From Spirosoma agri (GTDB lineage: Bacteria > Bacteroidota > Bacteroidia > Cytophagales > Spirosomataceae): a stretch of DNA of 64,000 bases. Shown one piece after another: positions 35,182 through 44,432 of the stretch. The position numbers and the translations under genes are program-made. The DNA lies in assembly GCF_010747415.1 (NCBI RefSeq), contig NZ_JAAGNZ010000001.1, positions 2,356,001 to 2,420,000 of the forward strand, given 5' to 3'. The notes beneath the pieces were generated by a model. It saw nothing but the letters and a program-made list of their open reading frames with translations. It was not told where the DNA came from and searched no databases. Every line of letters begins with the position of its first letter. Within the stretch, counting starts at the first letter, position 1.

Positions 35182-36501
35182 TTAGTGAGCGTAAGCCGCT
35201 TCGGCTACTTCCATTAACCCGTCGGCATTTACGGCGGTCAGATGAACCGGTAATAGTTCGTTGATGAGCAACGGGTCGTATTTGGCGATAACACGGACGT
35301 AGTTTTCGGTAAAGCCCTGCATCAAGCCATCGGCAATGTCTTCTTCAAATAAAACCGTAGCGTCACGACCGACCTGCGAGTCATAAAAAGCCCGACGTTT
35401 CTTGTCCGACAGAATGTGAAGCATTTTCGACCGTTCGGCCCGTACGTGACCCGGCACTACGGGTTTGATCGAGAGCGCCGTCGTATTGGGCCGCTCGGAA
35501 TAGGTGAAAACGTGCAGATAAGAAACGGGTAACTCATTCAGGAACATGTACGTTTCTTTAAACGCATCGTCCGTTTCGCCAGGATGACCTACAATCACAT
35601 CGACACCAATGCAGGCATGGGGCATCAACTCCTTGATTTTCTGCACACGATCAGCGTAGAGTTCCCGCTTGTAGCGACGACGCATCAGGCTCAGAACGCG
35701 GTTACTACCCGATTGAAGGGGCACGTGAAAATGCGGTACAAACCGTTTTGATTGTGCCACAAAGGCAATGATTTCGTCGGTTAGGAGGTTTGGCTCGATG
35801 CTCGAAATCCGGAATCGTTCGATGCCTTCCACGTCGTCCAGCGCCTGTACCAGTTCAAAAAACGTTTCCTGCTTCTGACCATTCACCAAGCCAAAATCAC
35901 CAATATTGACGCCTGTCAACACGATTTCCTTTACGCCCCGTTCAGCAATCTCACGGGCTGCTTTCACGACGTTGGCGACTGTGTCGGAGCGGCTTTTACC
36001 ACGGGCCAGCGGAATGGTACAGTAAGCACACGGATAATCGCAGCCATCCTGCACTTTCAGGAACGTGCGCGTCCGGTCGTTGAGCGAGTAGGAAGCGTGG
36101 TAATCGATAACGTCTTCGATCGGTGAGTTGAACACCTGCGCCGGTTGACCCGCCGACACTTTTACAAACGTCGGCATGAGTTCATGCAACCGGAATTTTT
36201 CGGCGGCACCTAACACGGCATCGACACCCGGAATCTCCGAAATCTCTTTGGGTTTCAGCTGTGCGTAACAACCTAGGATCGCCACATAGCCTTCCGGATT
36301 GATTTTCTGCGCTTCGCGAACAATTTTCCGGCATTTCTTGTCGGCGTTGTCCGTCACGGAGCAGGTATTGATAATGAAAACGTCCGGCTGCTGGTTAAAC
36401 TCCACCCGTTCGTACCCCTGCTGCTCCATTAAGCGGGCAAGCGTAGAGGTTTCGGAGAAGTTCAGCTTACAACCCAGTGTATAAAAGGCGACTTTTTTCA
36501 C
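35182..36501 (-). CDS. mtaB: tRNA t6A methylthiotransferase
   Basis: 439 aa. Radical-SAM enzyme that adds the methylthio group to t6A37 of tRNA (ms2t6A). The three N-terminal cluster Cys are in TLGCKLN, NTCSVT and AILGCYAQ, and the radical-SAM triad is in CDYPCAYC. A TRAM-like end follows residue ~380. The frame extends to 36675, but the family N-terminus KKVAFYTLGCKLNFSE starts at a GTG at 36501, so that start is chosen. It lies 140 bp after eutC on the same strand but is a housekeeping gene. Confidence 0.95.
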   Translation of the reverse strand: MKKVAFYTLGCKLNFSETSTLARLMEQQGYERVEFNQQPDVFIINTCSVTDNADKKCRKIVREAQKINPEGYVAILGCYAQLKPKEISEIPGVDAVLGAAEKFRLHELMPTFVKVSAGQPAQVFNSPIEDVIDYHASYSLNDRTRTFLKVQDGCDYPCAYCTIPLARGKSRSDTVANVVKAAREIAERGVKEIVLTGVNIGDFGLVNGQKQETFFELVQALDDVEGIERFRISSIEPNLLTDEIIAFVAQSKRFVPHFHVPLQSGSNRVLSLMRRRYKRELYADRVQKIKELMPHACIGVDVIVGHPGETDDAFKETYMFLNELPVSYLHVFTYSERPNTTALSIKPVVPGHVRAERSKMLHILSDKKRRAFYDSQVGRDATVLFEEDIADGLMQGFTENYVRVIAKYDPLLINELLPVHLTAVNADGLMEVAEAAYAH

Positions 36502-36640
36502 GATAAGTACTATTCGTAAAGAACCTCTCTTAACCGATCGTGACACAGCGGGTAGCCGTAGCGCGATCAAATCAGAGATGGCGTATTCAGCAAAATTACA
36601 AAAAAACAACGGGGTGGGTTCCGTATCGGTACGCGCAATG

Positions 36641-37420
36641 TTAGCCGATTGGTAAACGATCGGGTTCCGACCCATCGTTATCTTTCAAGAATACACCGGT
36701 CAGTTGCAGTCGAAAGGCCGAATCGATGAGCCACATAAGCTTGCTGACGGCCACATCAGGCGGTAATCCCTGATCGCGAATATTGGATAAACAGTTTCGG
36801 CGTTCGTCTGTCAGGCCGGGTTCGGGAGCGAAGGTAAGATAAGCACCCATGCTATCGGGTGAACTTAGTCCCGGTCGTTCACCGATCAAAATTAGGACCA
36901 GACGGGCCCGGAGTATATGCCCGATCGCGTCGGAAATGGCAACCCGACCCTGTTCGACCAGCGTTATTGGAGCAAGCGAATAGCCCGCCTTTCGGGCCGT
37001 TTCAACCAATTTATTGACTACTGAAGCGGCATACGTATTAACCGCAGTTGCCGAAAGTCCGTCGGCGATGATGATACTGATATCGGCAGCTGGGGCATTC
37101 GATTCGTGAAGCCGCTGGGCTGACTCCTCCGCCAGTAATCGCCCAAAATCGGGCCGTTGCAAATAAACATCCCGGTTAAGGGCCTGGCTACGGACCACGT
37201 AGATGGGGAGATCAGTCGAACGCAATGCCGCCTGTAAACCACTGACATCCAATTGCGAATAAACGGCATCTTTGGCGTGGGCGTGGGCGAGCTTAAACTG
37301 AAGTGACTCGCGAAGCGGAATCGAAACGCCCGTTCGGCCAAGCGCAATTCGGGCGGCTGTGTAGGCTTTCAGCGCTTGCCAGTCGTCCGTTTCGATCACG
37401 ATGCGCTTTGGTTCGTTCAT
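36641..37420 (-). CDS. eutC: Ethanolamine ammonia-lyase small subunit
   Basis: About 259 aa from ATG 37420 (MNEPKRIVIE); the longer frame is not supported. Together with EutB it forms the B12-dependent lyase that splits ethanolamine into acetaldehyde and ammonia. ARIALGRTGVSIPLRESLQFKLAHAHAKDAV is the EutC opening, RPDFGRLL and IADGLSATAVN the core, and LILIGERPGLSSPDSMGAYLTF a typical nucleotide/cobalamin-side motif. It overlaps eutB by 4 bp, so translation is coupled. No microcompartment or EutA reactivase genes are present here. Confidence 0.97.
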   Translation of the reverse strand: MNEPKRIVIETDDWQALKAYTAARIALGRTGVSIPLRESLQFKLAHAHAKDAVYSQLDVSGLQAALRSTDLPIYVVRSQALNRDVYLQRPDFGRLLAEESAQRLHESNAPAADISIIIADGLSATAVNTYAASVVNKLVETARKAGYSLAPITLVEQGRVAISDAIGHILRARLVLILIGERPGLSSPDSMGAYLTFAPEPGLTDERRNCLSNIRDQGLPPDVAVSKLMWLIDSAFRLQLTGVFLKDNDGSEPDRLPIG

Positions 37421-38799
37421 CCGCCGATCAACTCCGTGTAGAATTGCGTTTGTAGGCCCGTCGATAAGCGATTGCCCTGTGTATCCATAATATGCTGGCT
37501 GAGCAGCCACGCTTCAAATTCAGGGGCCGGACGCAGATTCAGCACCCGGCGCAGGTACAACGCATCGTGGAAAGACGTAGACTGGTAATTCAACATGATG
37601 TCGTCGGCGCCCGGAACGCCCATAATAAAGTTGATTCCGGCAACACCCAACAGGGTTAGGAGCGTGTCCATGTCGTCCTGGTCAGCCTGGGCGTGGTTGG
37701 TGTAGCAAATATCCATACCCATCGGCAAGCCCATCAGTTTACCGCAGAAATGATCTTCGAGCCCGGCCCGTATGATCTGCTTACCATCGAACAAATATTC
37801 GGGACCAATGAACCCAACGACGGAATTGACCAGAAACGGGGCATACTGGCGGGCTACCGCGTATGCACGCACTTCGCAGGTTTGCTGATCGACGCCGTGG
37901 TTTGCGTTGGAAGACAAGGCGCTACCCTGGCCGGTTTCAAAGTACATGAGGTTCTGACCAATCGTGCCTCGTTTTAGGGACAACCCCGCTTCGTGCGCTT
38001 CCTGCAAAATCGACAGATTGATACCGAAACTGGCGTTCGCCTTCTCCGTACCCGCAATCGACTGGAAAACCAGATCGACCGGCGCGCCCTGTTCGATCAG
38101 TTGCAGCGTCGTTGTCACGTGGCTTAACACACAACTCTGGGTTGGTATCGAAAAACGTTCCCGGATGCCGTCGATCATGTGTAGCAGGCGCGTAGTTGTT
38201 GCCGGACTGTCCGTTGCCGGATTGATCCCGATCATGGCATCCCCACTTCCGTAGAGCAGCCCATCGATCATACTGGCGGCTATGCCTTTGGCATCATCGA
38301 CGGGGTGGTTGGGTTGCAATCGAACCGACAGATGTCCCCGAAGACCAACCGTATTCCGGAACCGGGTCACTACTTCGCACTTTTTTGCTACCAGTATCAA
38401 ATCCTGATTACGCATCAGTTTCGATACCGCTGATACCATTTCCGGCGTCAGACCGGGCGTGATCTGCTGGATCGTTGGCCAATCAGCGTCGTCGCTCAGG
38501 AGCCAGTCGCGCAGATCGCCAACGGTAAAATGGCTGATTCGGGAAAACGCTTCTGCGTTGTGCGTATCGATGATCAGGCGGGTCACCTCATCGGATTCAT
38601 ACGGAATTACCACTTCACTCAGGAACGTTGGCAGGGGTACATCGGCTAGTACCAACTGGGCGGCAACGCGCTCTTCGTAACGCTCAGTCGCCAGACCCGC
38701 CAGCACATCCCCCGACCGTAACGGACTCGCTTTGGCCAGCAACTCTTTCAGATCCGCAAATTGGTACATAAATCCCCGGATGGTGCATTGATACGTCAT
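37417..38799 (-). CDS. eutB: Ethanolamine ammonia-lyase large subunit
   Basis: 460 aa from ATG 38799 (MTYQCTIRGFMYQFADLKEL), which aligns with known EutB starts; the longer frame to 38916 does not. The TIM barrel carries LRSGDVLAGLA, the active-site loops SGDAMIGINPATDSP, QGSALSSNANHGVDQQT and GPEYLFDGKQIIRAGLEDHFCGKLMGLPMG, and ends in HIMDTQGNRLS. B12 must be imported or made elsewhere. Third gene in the series PLC-eat-eutB-eutC. Confidence 0.97.
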   Translation of the reverse strand: MTYQCTIRGFMYQFADLKELLAKASPLRSGDVLAGLATERYEERVAAQLVLADVPLPTFLSEVVIPYESDEVTRLIIDTHNAEAFSRISHFTVGDLRDWLLSDDADWPTIQQITPGLTPEMVSAVSKLMRNQDLILVAKKCEVVTRFRNTVGLRGHLSVRLQPNHPVDDAKGIAASMIDGLLYGSGDAMIGINPATDSPATTTRLLHMIDGIRERFSIPTQSCVLSHVTTTLQLIEQGAPVDLVFQSIAGTEKANASFGINLSILQEAHEAGLSLKRGTIGQNLMYFETGQGSALSSNANHGVDQQTCEVRAYAVARQYAPFLVNSVVGFIGPEYLFDGKQIIRAGLEDHFCGKLMGLPMGMDICYTNHAQADQDDMDTLLTLLGVAGINFIMGVPGADDIMLNYQSTSFHDALYLRRVLNLRPAPEFEAWLLSQHIMDTQGNRLSTGLQTQFYTELIGG

Positions 38800-38816
38800 G
38801 AGCGTTAGGTTAACCG

Positions 38817-40133
38817 TCAGATTTGCAGCAGTTCGCGGGGCTTGCGGTGTTTGCCGAAGGCGTAAAAGAGAACAATGATCACGACCAGTCCCGCGAAAAA
38901 TAATAGACACAGCCACCCATAAAAATAGAGCATGGCCGCCAGCGTCACAAGGGCCAGGATGAGTGCAATGGCCGGAAAAACCGGATAAAAAGGGGCTTTG
39001 AAGGGCCGGGGCAGGGTCGGGTCACTCCGGCGTAGCTTGAACAGGGCTAACATACTGACGATGTATACGACGACAGCCCCAATGGTCGATAGAATGACCA
39101 GCTTGCTCGTATCGAGTAAAAAAAGCGCCAGAATCCCTAAAACGGCACCGACGAGCAACGCCCAGTACGGAACCTGCTGGCGGGGACTAACCTTGGATAG
39201 TACTGTCGGTAAATAACCACTGCGGGCCAGTGCAAAAATCTGTCTAGAATAACTGATAATAATACCGTGAAAGGAGGCAACCAGCCCGAACAGACCAACG
39301 CTGGCGAACAGCTTTGTCAACGGATTATCACGACCCAGGACCAGCGCAATGGATTCGGGTAAGGGATAGTCGAGGGAGGCCAGTTTCTCCCATTCGGCAA
39401 TACCGCCAACGCAGATCATAACCGCTAACGCCAGTATTGTCAGCGTCAGCAGGGCCGAGATATACCCTTTGGCAATGGCGTTTTTTTCGTTCTTCACTTC
39501 TTCGGCTACCATCGCGACTCCTTCCAGACACACGTAAAGCCAGATCGCAAACGGCAGAGCCGCGAAGACGCCCGACCAGCCGAACGGCATAGGATTGTGC
39601 AGAAAGTTAGCTAGCTTGAACTCCGGTGCGACCACACCGATAAAGAGTAGAAGTTCGGCGATGGCCAGCAACGTCATGATCAGCGAGAACCAGGCGGCTT
39701 CTTTGATGCCGAGCAAATTGATCACGGTAAACAAAACGTACGACACCACCGACGCGACGATTACCGGAATGGAGGGATACAGAAAGTGCATGTAACTTCC
39801 CAGTGCCAGCGCAATGGCGGGTGTCGCAAACAGGAATTCAATCAGCGTGGCATAGCCAGCCACTAGTGCTCCCAACGGACCGAATGCTTTCAGCGCGTAG
39901 GCAAACGGTCCGCCCGCGTTGGGAATCGAGGTGGTTAGCTCGGTGAAGCTGAAAATAAACGTAAAGTAAAGCAGCGTAATCAGCAGCGTCGCGATTAGAA
40001 GCCCAACGGTGCCTGCTACGCCCCAGCCGTAATTCCAGCCGAAATATTCCCCGGATATGACCAGCCCAACACCAATCGCCCACAGGTGAACCGGTTTCAA
40101 CGCTTTCTTTAGTCCAGGGTTTTCGTCGGTCAT
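38817..40133 (-). CDS. eat: Ethanolamine permease (APC family)
   Basis: 438 aa with about 12 transmembrane segments. The opening LKKALKPVHLWAIGVGLVISGEYFGWNYGW is characteristic of Eat-type ethanolamine transporters, and NAGGPFAYALKAFGPLGALVAG and LEGVAMVAEEVKNEKN are APC motifs. It brings ethanolamine into the cytoplasm. Its stop is 17 bp before eutB, so they are co-transcribed. The phospholipase C gene ends 87 bp upstream of it. Confidence 0.93.
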   Translation of the reverse strand: MTDENPGLKKALKPVHLWAIGVGLVISGEYFGWNYGWGVAGTVGLLIATLLITLLYFTFIFSFTELTTSIPNAGGPFAYALKAFGPLGALVAGYATLIEFLFATPAIALALGSYMHFLYPSIPVIVASVVSYVLFTVINLLGIKEAAWFSLIMTLLAIAELLLFIGVVAPEFKLANFLHNPMPFGWSGVFAALPFAIWLYVCLEGVAMVAEEVKNEKNAIAKGYISALLTLTILALAVMICVGGIAEWEKLASLDYPLPESIALVLGRDNPLTKLFASVGLFGLVASFHGIIISYSRQIFALARSGYLPTVLSKVSPRQQVPYWALLVGAVLGILALFLLDTSKLVILSTIGAVVVYIVSMLALFKLRRSDPTLPRPFKAPFYPVFPAIALILALVTLAAMLYFYGWLCLLFFAGLVVIIVLFYAFGKHRKPRELLQI

Positions 40134-40220
40134 CGTGTAACTGGTTGCGTGCTATAATTCGATTGTAATCTACCAAACGCTAATTCTATTGACGTAGAAC
40201 GTTCGGGAATCAGGATGGTA

Positions 40221-42734
40221 TCAGGCGATTGTTTGGCCCATCAGTGGGTCGCTGTAGCCTGCTTTTCCCGTCTCCACACGCCCGGTGTACCGTTGTTCAA
40301 AGGACGCGAAACCACCGATCAAAACGCTGAAGTCGTACCAGTTATAACTGTTTTTCAGGTTCACCAGGATTATTGTTCGAGCCCCTTTCGTACCGGCTTT
40401 GTCCAGCGTCTTTTGCTCGCCTTTCGTGTGGTAGGCATTGTCTTTAAGCTGGACTGAATAGGCGCGTTGCGGATCGGTATTGTTGATTGTCACAAGTACG
40501 TTACCCGTAAACTGGTTTTTGAGATCGCGTTCATAAGCGCAGGAAATCGTAACGGGTGGGTTGCCTGCTTCGCCCTTAAACTCGCGCAGGAACCCATTGG
40601 GTCCGTACACGCGCAGGTGGTACGGAGCGTTGAGTGGCCAGGTATCACGCAGTTGGTCGCCGGGGGCAACGGTATAGGAACGAACGGCGGTATCGTTGTC
40701 CAGCATCTGATAAACCTGGAAAGGGGCGCCAGCCGCCTGTTTGCCAAAGACGTCGTTTTTGGCCGCCATCGTCAGCGTGAAGTGCTGGTCTGTGGTGTGA
40801 CCATCGGCGTATAGTTCATAGGGCAGAGCGTTGGCCGGTCGAATCCCTTTCTCCTGACGGGGCAGGTGGGCCGAGTCTAGCGGATCGAGATTGATCTGTC
40901 GAATTTCGTCCGGCGAAAATGCCTTGTAACCCGTCGGGACGGGGTTGAACTGAGCTTTGTGAATTCCTTCGATAAAGGCATCTTTGGCAACAAAAGCGGG
41001 CAGCTTGATCTTGTCACCCTGGTAAGGCCGAAAAGCGGACGTGAGATCACCGCAAATGGTACGACGCCACGCGTTGATATTTGGCTCTTCGATTTTTTTG
41101 CCTGTTTTATGGCTCAGGAATTTTTCCAGAAACTGAAGCGTCGAGGTGTGGTCAAATACCTCTGAGCATACATAACCACCCCGGCTCCAGGGCGACGCGA
41201 TCACCAGCGGCACCCGAAATCCGAGCCCGATCGGCCCCGATCGACCCGGATTCTTGCGTTTACTTTCCTGTTCTTGCGTAACAAATTCCAGCCGCGTATC
41301 GATGCCCTTGCTGGTCAAACCGGTTTCAGGCTGGTCAGGATGAGCCGGAACGAATGGCGGAACGTGGTCGAAATAGCCGTCGTTTTCATCGTAGGCGAGT
41401 ATGAAAATGGTTTTCTTCCAGACGTCCGGGTTTTGGGTCAGGATGTCCATCACCTCCGAAATGTACCAGGCCCCGTACCAGGGCGCGGACGGGTGATCGG
41501 AGAAATTTTCGGGTGCGACCAGCCACGAAACGGTAGGTAGTTTTTTGTCCTTGACATCGGCCCGGAACTGGTGCAATACGTCCCCTTTGGGCACCTTGAC
41601 CTCCCGTTTTGTCGCGCCATCCTGGTACGATAACGTAGACAGGGTATGGTAATCGGGGTCATTGACGTTGGTGGTAAACGCTTTTTCGCAGAGGTTCTTC
41701 TCCCGCTGCGACAGTTGACTGAATTTTTCTGGTGTATAGTTTACCAGATCAGCCTGAATAAGCTGCTGGAAATGCTGCTGATTGGCCAGATCGCTTTTTG
41801 TTCGGGCGTACTCCTTATCGCTTTCGGTCAGCGTTTTAAGCTTTGCTTCCAGCGCCTGAATTCGTTCGGGTATAACTTTCGCCTGCTGCTGAATGAATGG
41901 ATAGTAAGTAGGATGGAACCGGACTTTATGCTGCGAAAACCATTCGATGGGGTTGTCGGTGAAATTACCCAGCCAGCCGTCTTCTTCACCCTGTAATCCG
42001 GTGGGCAGGCTGATCTCGTTCTGGTAAATCTTCCAGGAAATGCTCTGATCTTCTAGCCGTTCGGGAAAGGTGGTCCAGTTTACTTCTGCTTCATAATCCA
42101 CGTTCTCGTTGCGGACATTGGCTATAGCAGCCGGATTGGTTGGATCGCGGAGCGTACCTGTCCAGAAAAACAGGCGGTTTGGGGTTGTACCCGTCAGGGA
42201 CGAACAGAAATTCTGATCGCAGACGGTAAACGCATCGGCGAGGGCGTAGTAAAAGGGAAGGTCTTCCCGATTGTAGTACCCCAAAGTCAGGGGCATGTTG
42301 GCGTATTCCTTGTTGCCTGATTTTTTGGCATCCAGCCACCTGTCGAACTTACCGTCGTTACGCGCGTCCACCTGGTTCTCCCAGGAGTGGGGCAGCGAGC
42401 TCATCCAGGTGGCTTTCGTATCCCGCATGTTCAGCCGGAAGGGCGCGTAGGTTTCGTTGGCCGCGTTGGTCTGGAGCCAGACTTTGTTTTTGTTGGGCAA
42501 GTCGATGGCTCTGGGGTCATTGAAGCCCCGAACACCCTGAAGGCTTCCGTAGGTATGATCGAACGAGCGATTTTCCTGCATCAGAATAACCACATGTTCG
42601 GCATCCAGGTAGGTTGTGCCGGGTTGCGGATCAATGGCAAACGCTTTCTGGATGGAAGCGGGCAGCATCCCCGAAAATCCCGCAGCACTCGATAAAAGGG
42701 CTGCTTTCTTCAAAAACTCACGTCTGGAATCCAT
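40221..42734 (-). CDS. plcC: Phosphocholine-specific-type phospholipase C, Tat-exported
   Basis: 837 aa. The N-terminus MDSRREFLKKAALLSSAAG is a twin-arginine signal. The phosphoesterase core has HVVILMQENRSFDHTYGSLQGVRGF, SSLTGTTPNRLFFWTG, YDENDGYFDHVPPF and RVPLVIASPWSRGG. The C-terminal ~200 residues are two DUF756-like beta domains of PLC-N/PLC-H. These enzymes release headgroup phosphate esters from phosphatidylcholine and related lipids. The exact headgroup preference cannot be told. Placed 5' of the ethanolamine permease and lyase genes on the same strand. Confidence 0.93.
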   Translation of the reverse strand: MDSRREFLKKAALLSSAAGFSGMLPASIQKAFAIDPQPGTTYLDAEHVVILMQENRSFDHTYGSLQGVRGFNDPRAIDLPNKNKVWLQTNAANETYAPFRLNMRDTKATWMSSLPHSWENQVDARNDGKFDRWLDAKKSGNKEYANMPLTLGYYNREDLPFYYALADAFTVCDQNFCSSLTGTTPNRLFFWTGTLRDPTNPAAIANVRNENVDYEAEVNWTTFPERLEDQSISWKIYQNEISLPTGLQGEEDGWLGNFTDNPIEWFSQHKVRFHPTYYPFIQQQAKVIPERIQALEAKLKTLTESDKEYARTKSDLANQQHFQQLIQADLVNYTPEKFSQLSQREKNLCEKAFTTNVNDPDYHTLSTLSYQDGATKREVKVPKGDVLHQFRADVKDKKLPTVSWLVAPENFSDHPSAPWYGAWYISEVMDILTQNPDVWKKTIFILAYDENDGYFDHVPPFVPAHPDQPETGLTSKGIDTRLEFVTQEQESKRKNPGRSGPIGLGFRVPLVIASPWSRGGYVCSEVFDHTSTLQFLEKFLSHKTGKKIEEPNINAWRRTICGDLTSAFRPYQGDKIKLPAFVAKDAFIEGIHKAQFNPVPTGYKAFSPDEIRQINLDPLDSAHLPRQEKGIRPANALPYELYADGHTTDQHFTLTMAAKNDVFGKQAAGAPFQVYQMLDNDTAVRSYTVAPGDQLRDTWPLNAPYHLRVYGPNGFLREFKGEAGNPPVTISCAYERDLKNQFTGNVLVTINNTDPQRAYSVQLKDNAYHTKGEQKTLDKAGTKGARTIILVNLKNSYNWYDFSVLIGGFASFEQRYTGRVETGKAGYSDPLMGQTIA

Positions 42735-43217
42735 GGCGTTTGGGCTAGTGGCTGGCTAGACAGGCTGTGGTGTTTGCAAAAGCAACGGCCTGATAAGGCT
42801 ATAAAAATAGTGAAAGCGAGCGGTAACTACCGTTTTTACACTGTTAAATGACTGTTATTTCGACAATCGCATCCGTTTATTAACTGTTCCCGCTAAACGC
42901 GGAGACGAGAGACCGGCTTGTTACGCCAGAAAATTCCAACGTATTCAGTTGCTGACGTATTGGTTCATTTCGCAAGTTGAAAAGGCCATTTTTCAGAGTT
43001 CATGAACGTAAAGACGCTATTTTTGACCCAGTTAAAAAATCCGTTAAAATGTGGTTGATTACTGTACCAAACGAATTTTTATTATAATATTTCCATAGAA
43101 TCCGTAAGAAATATGGTGTAGATAGGGGTAAGCATTAATAATTTATTGTCAAGGCACTCTATATTTGCTGAAGTAACGTAACAAAACCCGTATTTCAATA
43201 CAATCCACCTGTATACC
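42735..43217. promoter_or_regulatory. Divergent control region PLC-eut / glutamine synthetases
   Basis: 483 bp between the PLC gene and GSII. TATATTTG at 43160-43167 fits the Bacteroidota -7 box for GSII, giving a leader of about 45-50 nt. No clear sigma-54 site was found. A regulator acting here could co-control headgroup catabolism and ammonia assimilation. Confidence 0.5.
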
Positions 43218-44252
43218 ATGGCAAAGTCGAAGTTAGAGTACATTTGGCTCGATGGCTACGAGCCCACTCAAAGCCTGCGTTCCAAAACTAAAATTGAAGC
43301 TGATTTTTCGGGTAGCCTCGAAGATTGCCCTATGTGGTCATTCGACGGATCGTCGACCGGACAAGCTGAAGGTGGTTCATCGGACTGCTTGCTGAAGCCC
43401 GTTTACGTCTGCCCTGATCCGCAGCGCAAGAATGCCTATCTGGTTATGTGTGAAGTATTGAATGCTGATGGCACACCGCACGTAACGAATGGCCGCGCTA
43501 CCATCGAAGATGACGATAATGATTTCTGGTTTGGTTTCGAGCAGGAGTATTTCCTGTGGGATACCGCCATCGATAAGCCACTAGGTTTCCCCGAAGAAGG
43601 GTTCCCAACCCGTCCACAAGGACCGTATTACTGCTCAGTTGGTGCACAAAACGCATTTGGTCGTAACATCGTTGAAGAACACCTCGATGTGTGCCTCGAT
43701 GCGGGTCTGAATGTAGAAGGGATCAATGCCGAAGTAGCTACGGGTCAGTGGGAATTCCAGATCTTCGCGAAAGGCGCGAAAGACGCTGGTGACCAGATTT
43801 GGGTAGCCCGTTACCTCTTGGAGCGCATCGGTGAGTCGTACGACGTAGCCATCAACTGGCATTGCAAACCGCTGGGCGCTACCGACTGGAACGGCTCGGG
43901 TATGCACGCAAACTTCTCGAATACGGCACTTCGTACATCGGGTAGCAAAGAAGTTTATGACAAAATCTGCCAGTCGTTCGCCCCTGCCGACGTCATCAAA
44001 GCACACATCGCGGTTTATGGTGCTGACAACGAGCAACGCCTGACTGGTAAACACGAAACGCAGTCGATCGACCAGTTCTCGTACGGTATCTCTGACCGGG
44101 GTGCTTCGATCCGTATCCCGATCGCTACGGTAGAACGCGGCTGGAAGGGCTGGCTCGAAGATCGTCGCCCGAATTCGGCTGCCGATCCATATAAAGTAGC
44201 AGCTGTCATTATCAAAACCGTTAAATCGGCGGAGGTACTGGAAGAGGCTTAG
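43218..44252 (+). CDS. glnA: Type II glutamine synthetase
   Basis: 344 aa, the short eukaryotic-like GSII form. It joins glutamate and ammonia with ATP. Motifs: beta-grasp MWSFDGSSTGQAEGGSSDCLLKPV, EQEYFLW, EVATGQWEFQI, NWHCKPLGATDWNGSGMHANFS, GKHETQSIDQFSYGISDRGASIRIP and DRRPNSAADPY. GSII is common in Bacteroidota and not regulated by adenylylation in the way of GSI. Followed after a terminator by a type III enzyme. Divergent from the phospholipase-ethanolamine gene series. Confidence 0.95.
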   Translation: MAKSKLEYIWLDGYEPTQSLRSKTKIEADFSGSLEDCPMWSFDGSSTGQAEGGSSDCLLKPVYVCPDPQRKNAYLVMCEVLNADGTPHVTNGRATIEDDDNDFWFGFEQEYFLWDTAIDKPLGFPEEGFPTRPQGPYYCSVGAQNAFGRNIVEEHLDVCLDAGLNVEGINAEVATGQWEFQIFAKGAKDAGDQIWVARYLLERIGESYDVAINWHCKPLGATDWNGSGMHANFSNTALRTSGSKEVYDKICQSFAPADVIKAHIAVYGADNEQRLTGKHETQSIDQFSYGISDRGASIRIPIATVERGWKGWLEDRRPNSAADPYKVAAVIIKTVKSAEVLEEA

Positions 44253-44325
44253 GGTTAATTTACTGGATTGAAGACGCGGGCAGAACGAAAGAATCGCCAC
44301 TAAACCATCGATCCAGAACCGATAG

Positions 44326-44357
44326 AAAGCCCGACTGCGAAAGTAGTCGGGCTTTTT
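44326..44357 (+). terminator. Terminator between the two glutamine synthetase genes
   Basis: Stem AAAGCCCGACT (44326-44336) / AGTCGGGCTTT (44345-44355) with an 8-nt loop and a short T-run, 75 bp after the GSII stop. The two synthetases are therefore probably separate transcripts. Confidence 0.88.
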
Positions 44358-44432
44358 GTTGCTGCCCGTTGAAATATGACGGAAGCCATGTATGTTTGAC
44401 AAACTTTCAACCCTAAACCACTCAAGTCAGTA

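Noticed and set aside
43635..44402. 255-codon reverse frame over GSII
   Set aside because: Shadow of the glutamine synthetase reading frame.
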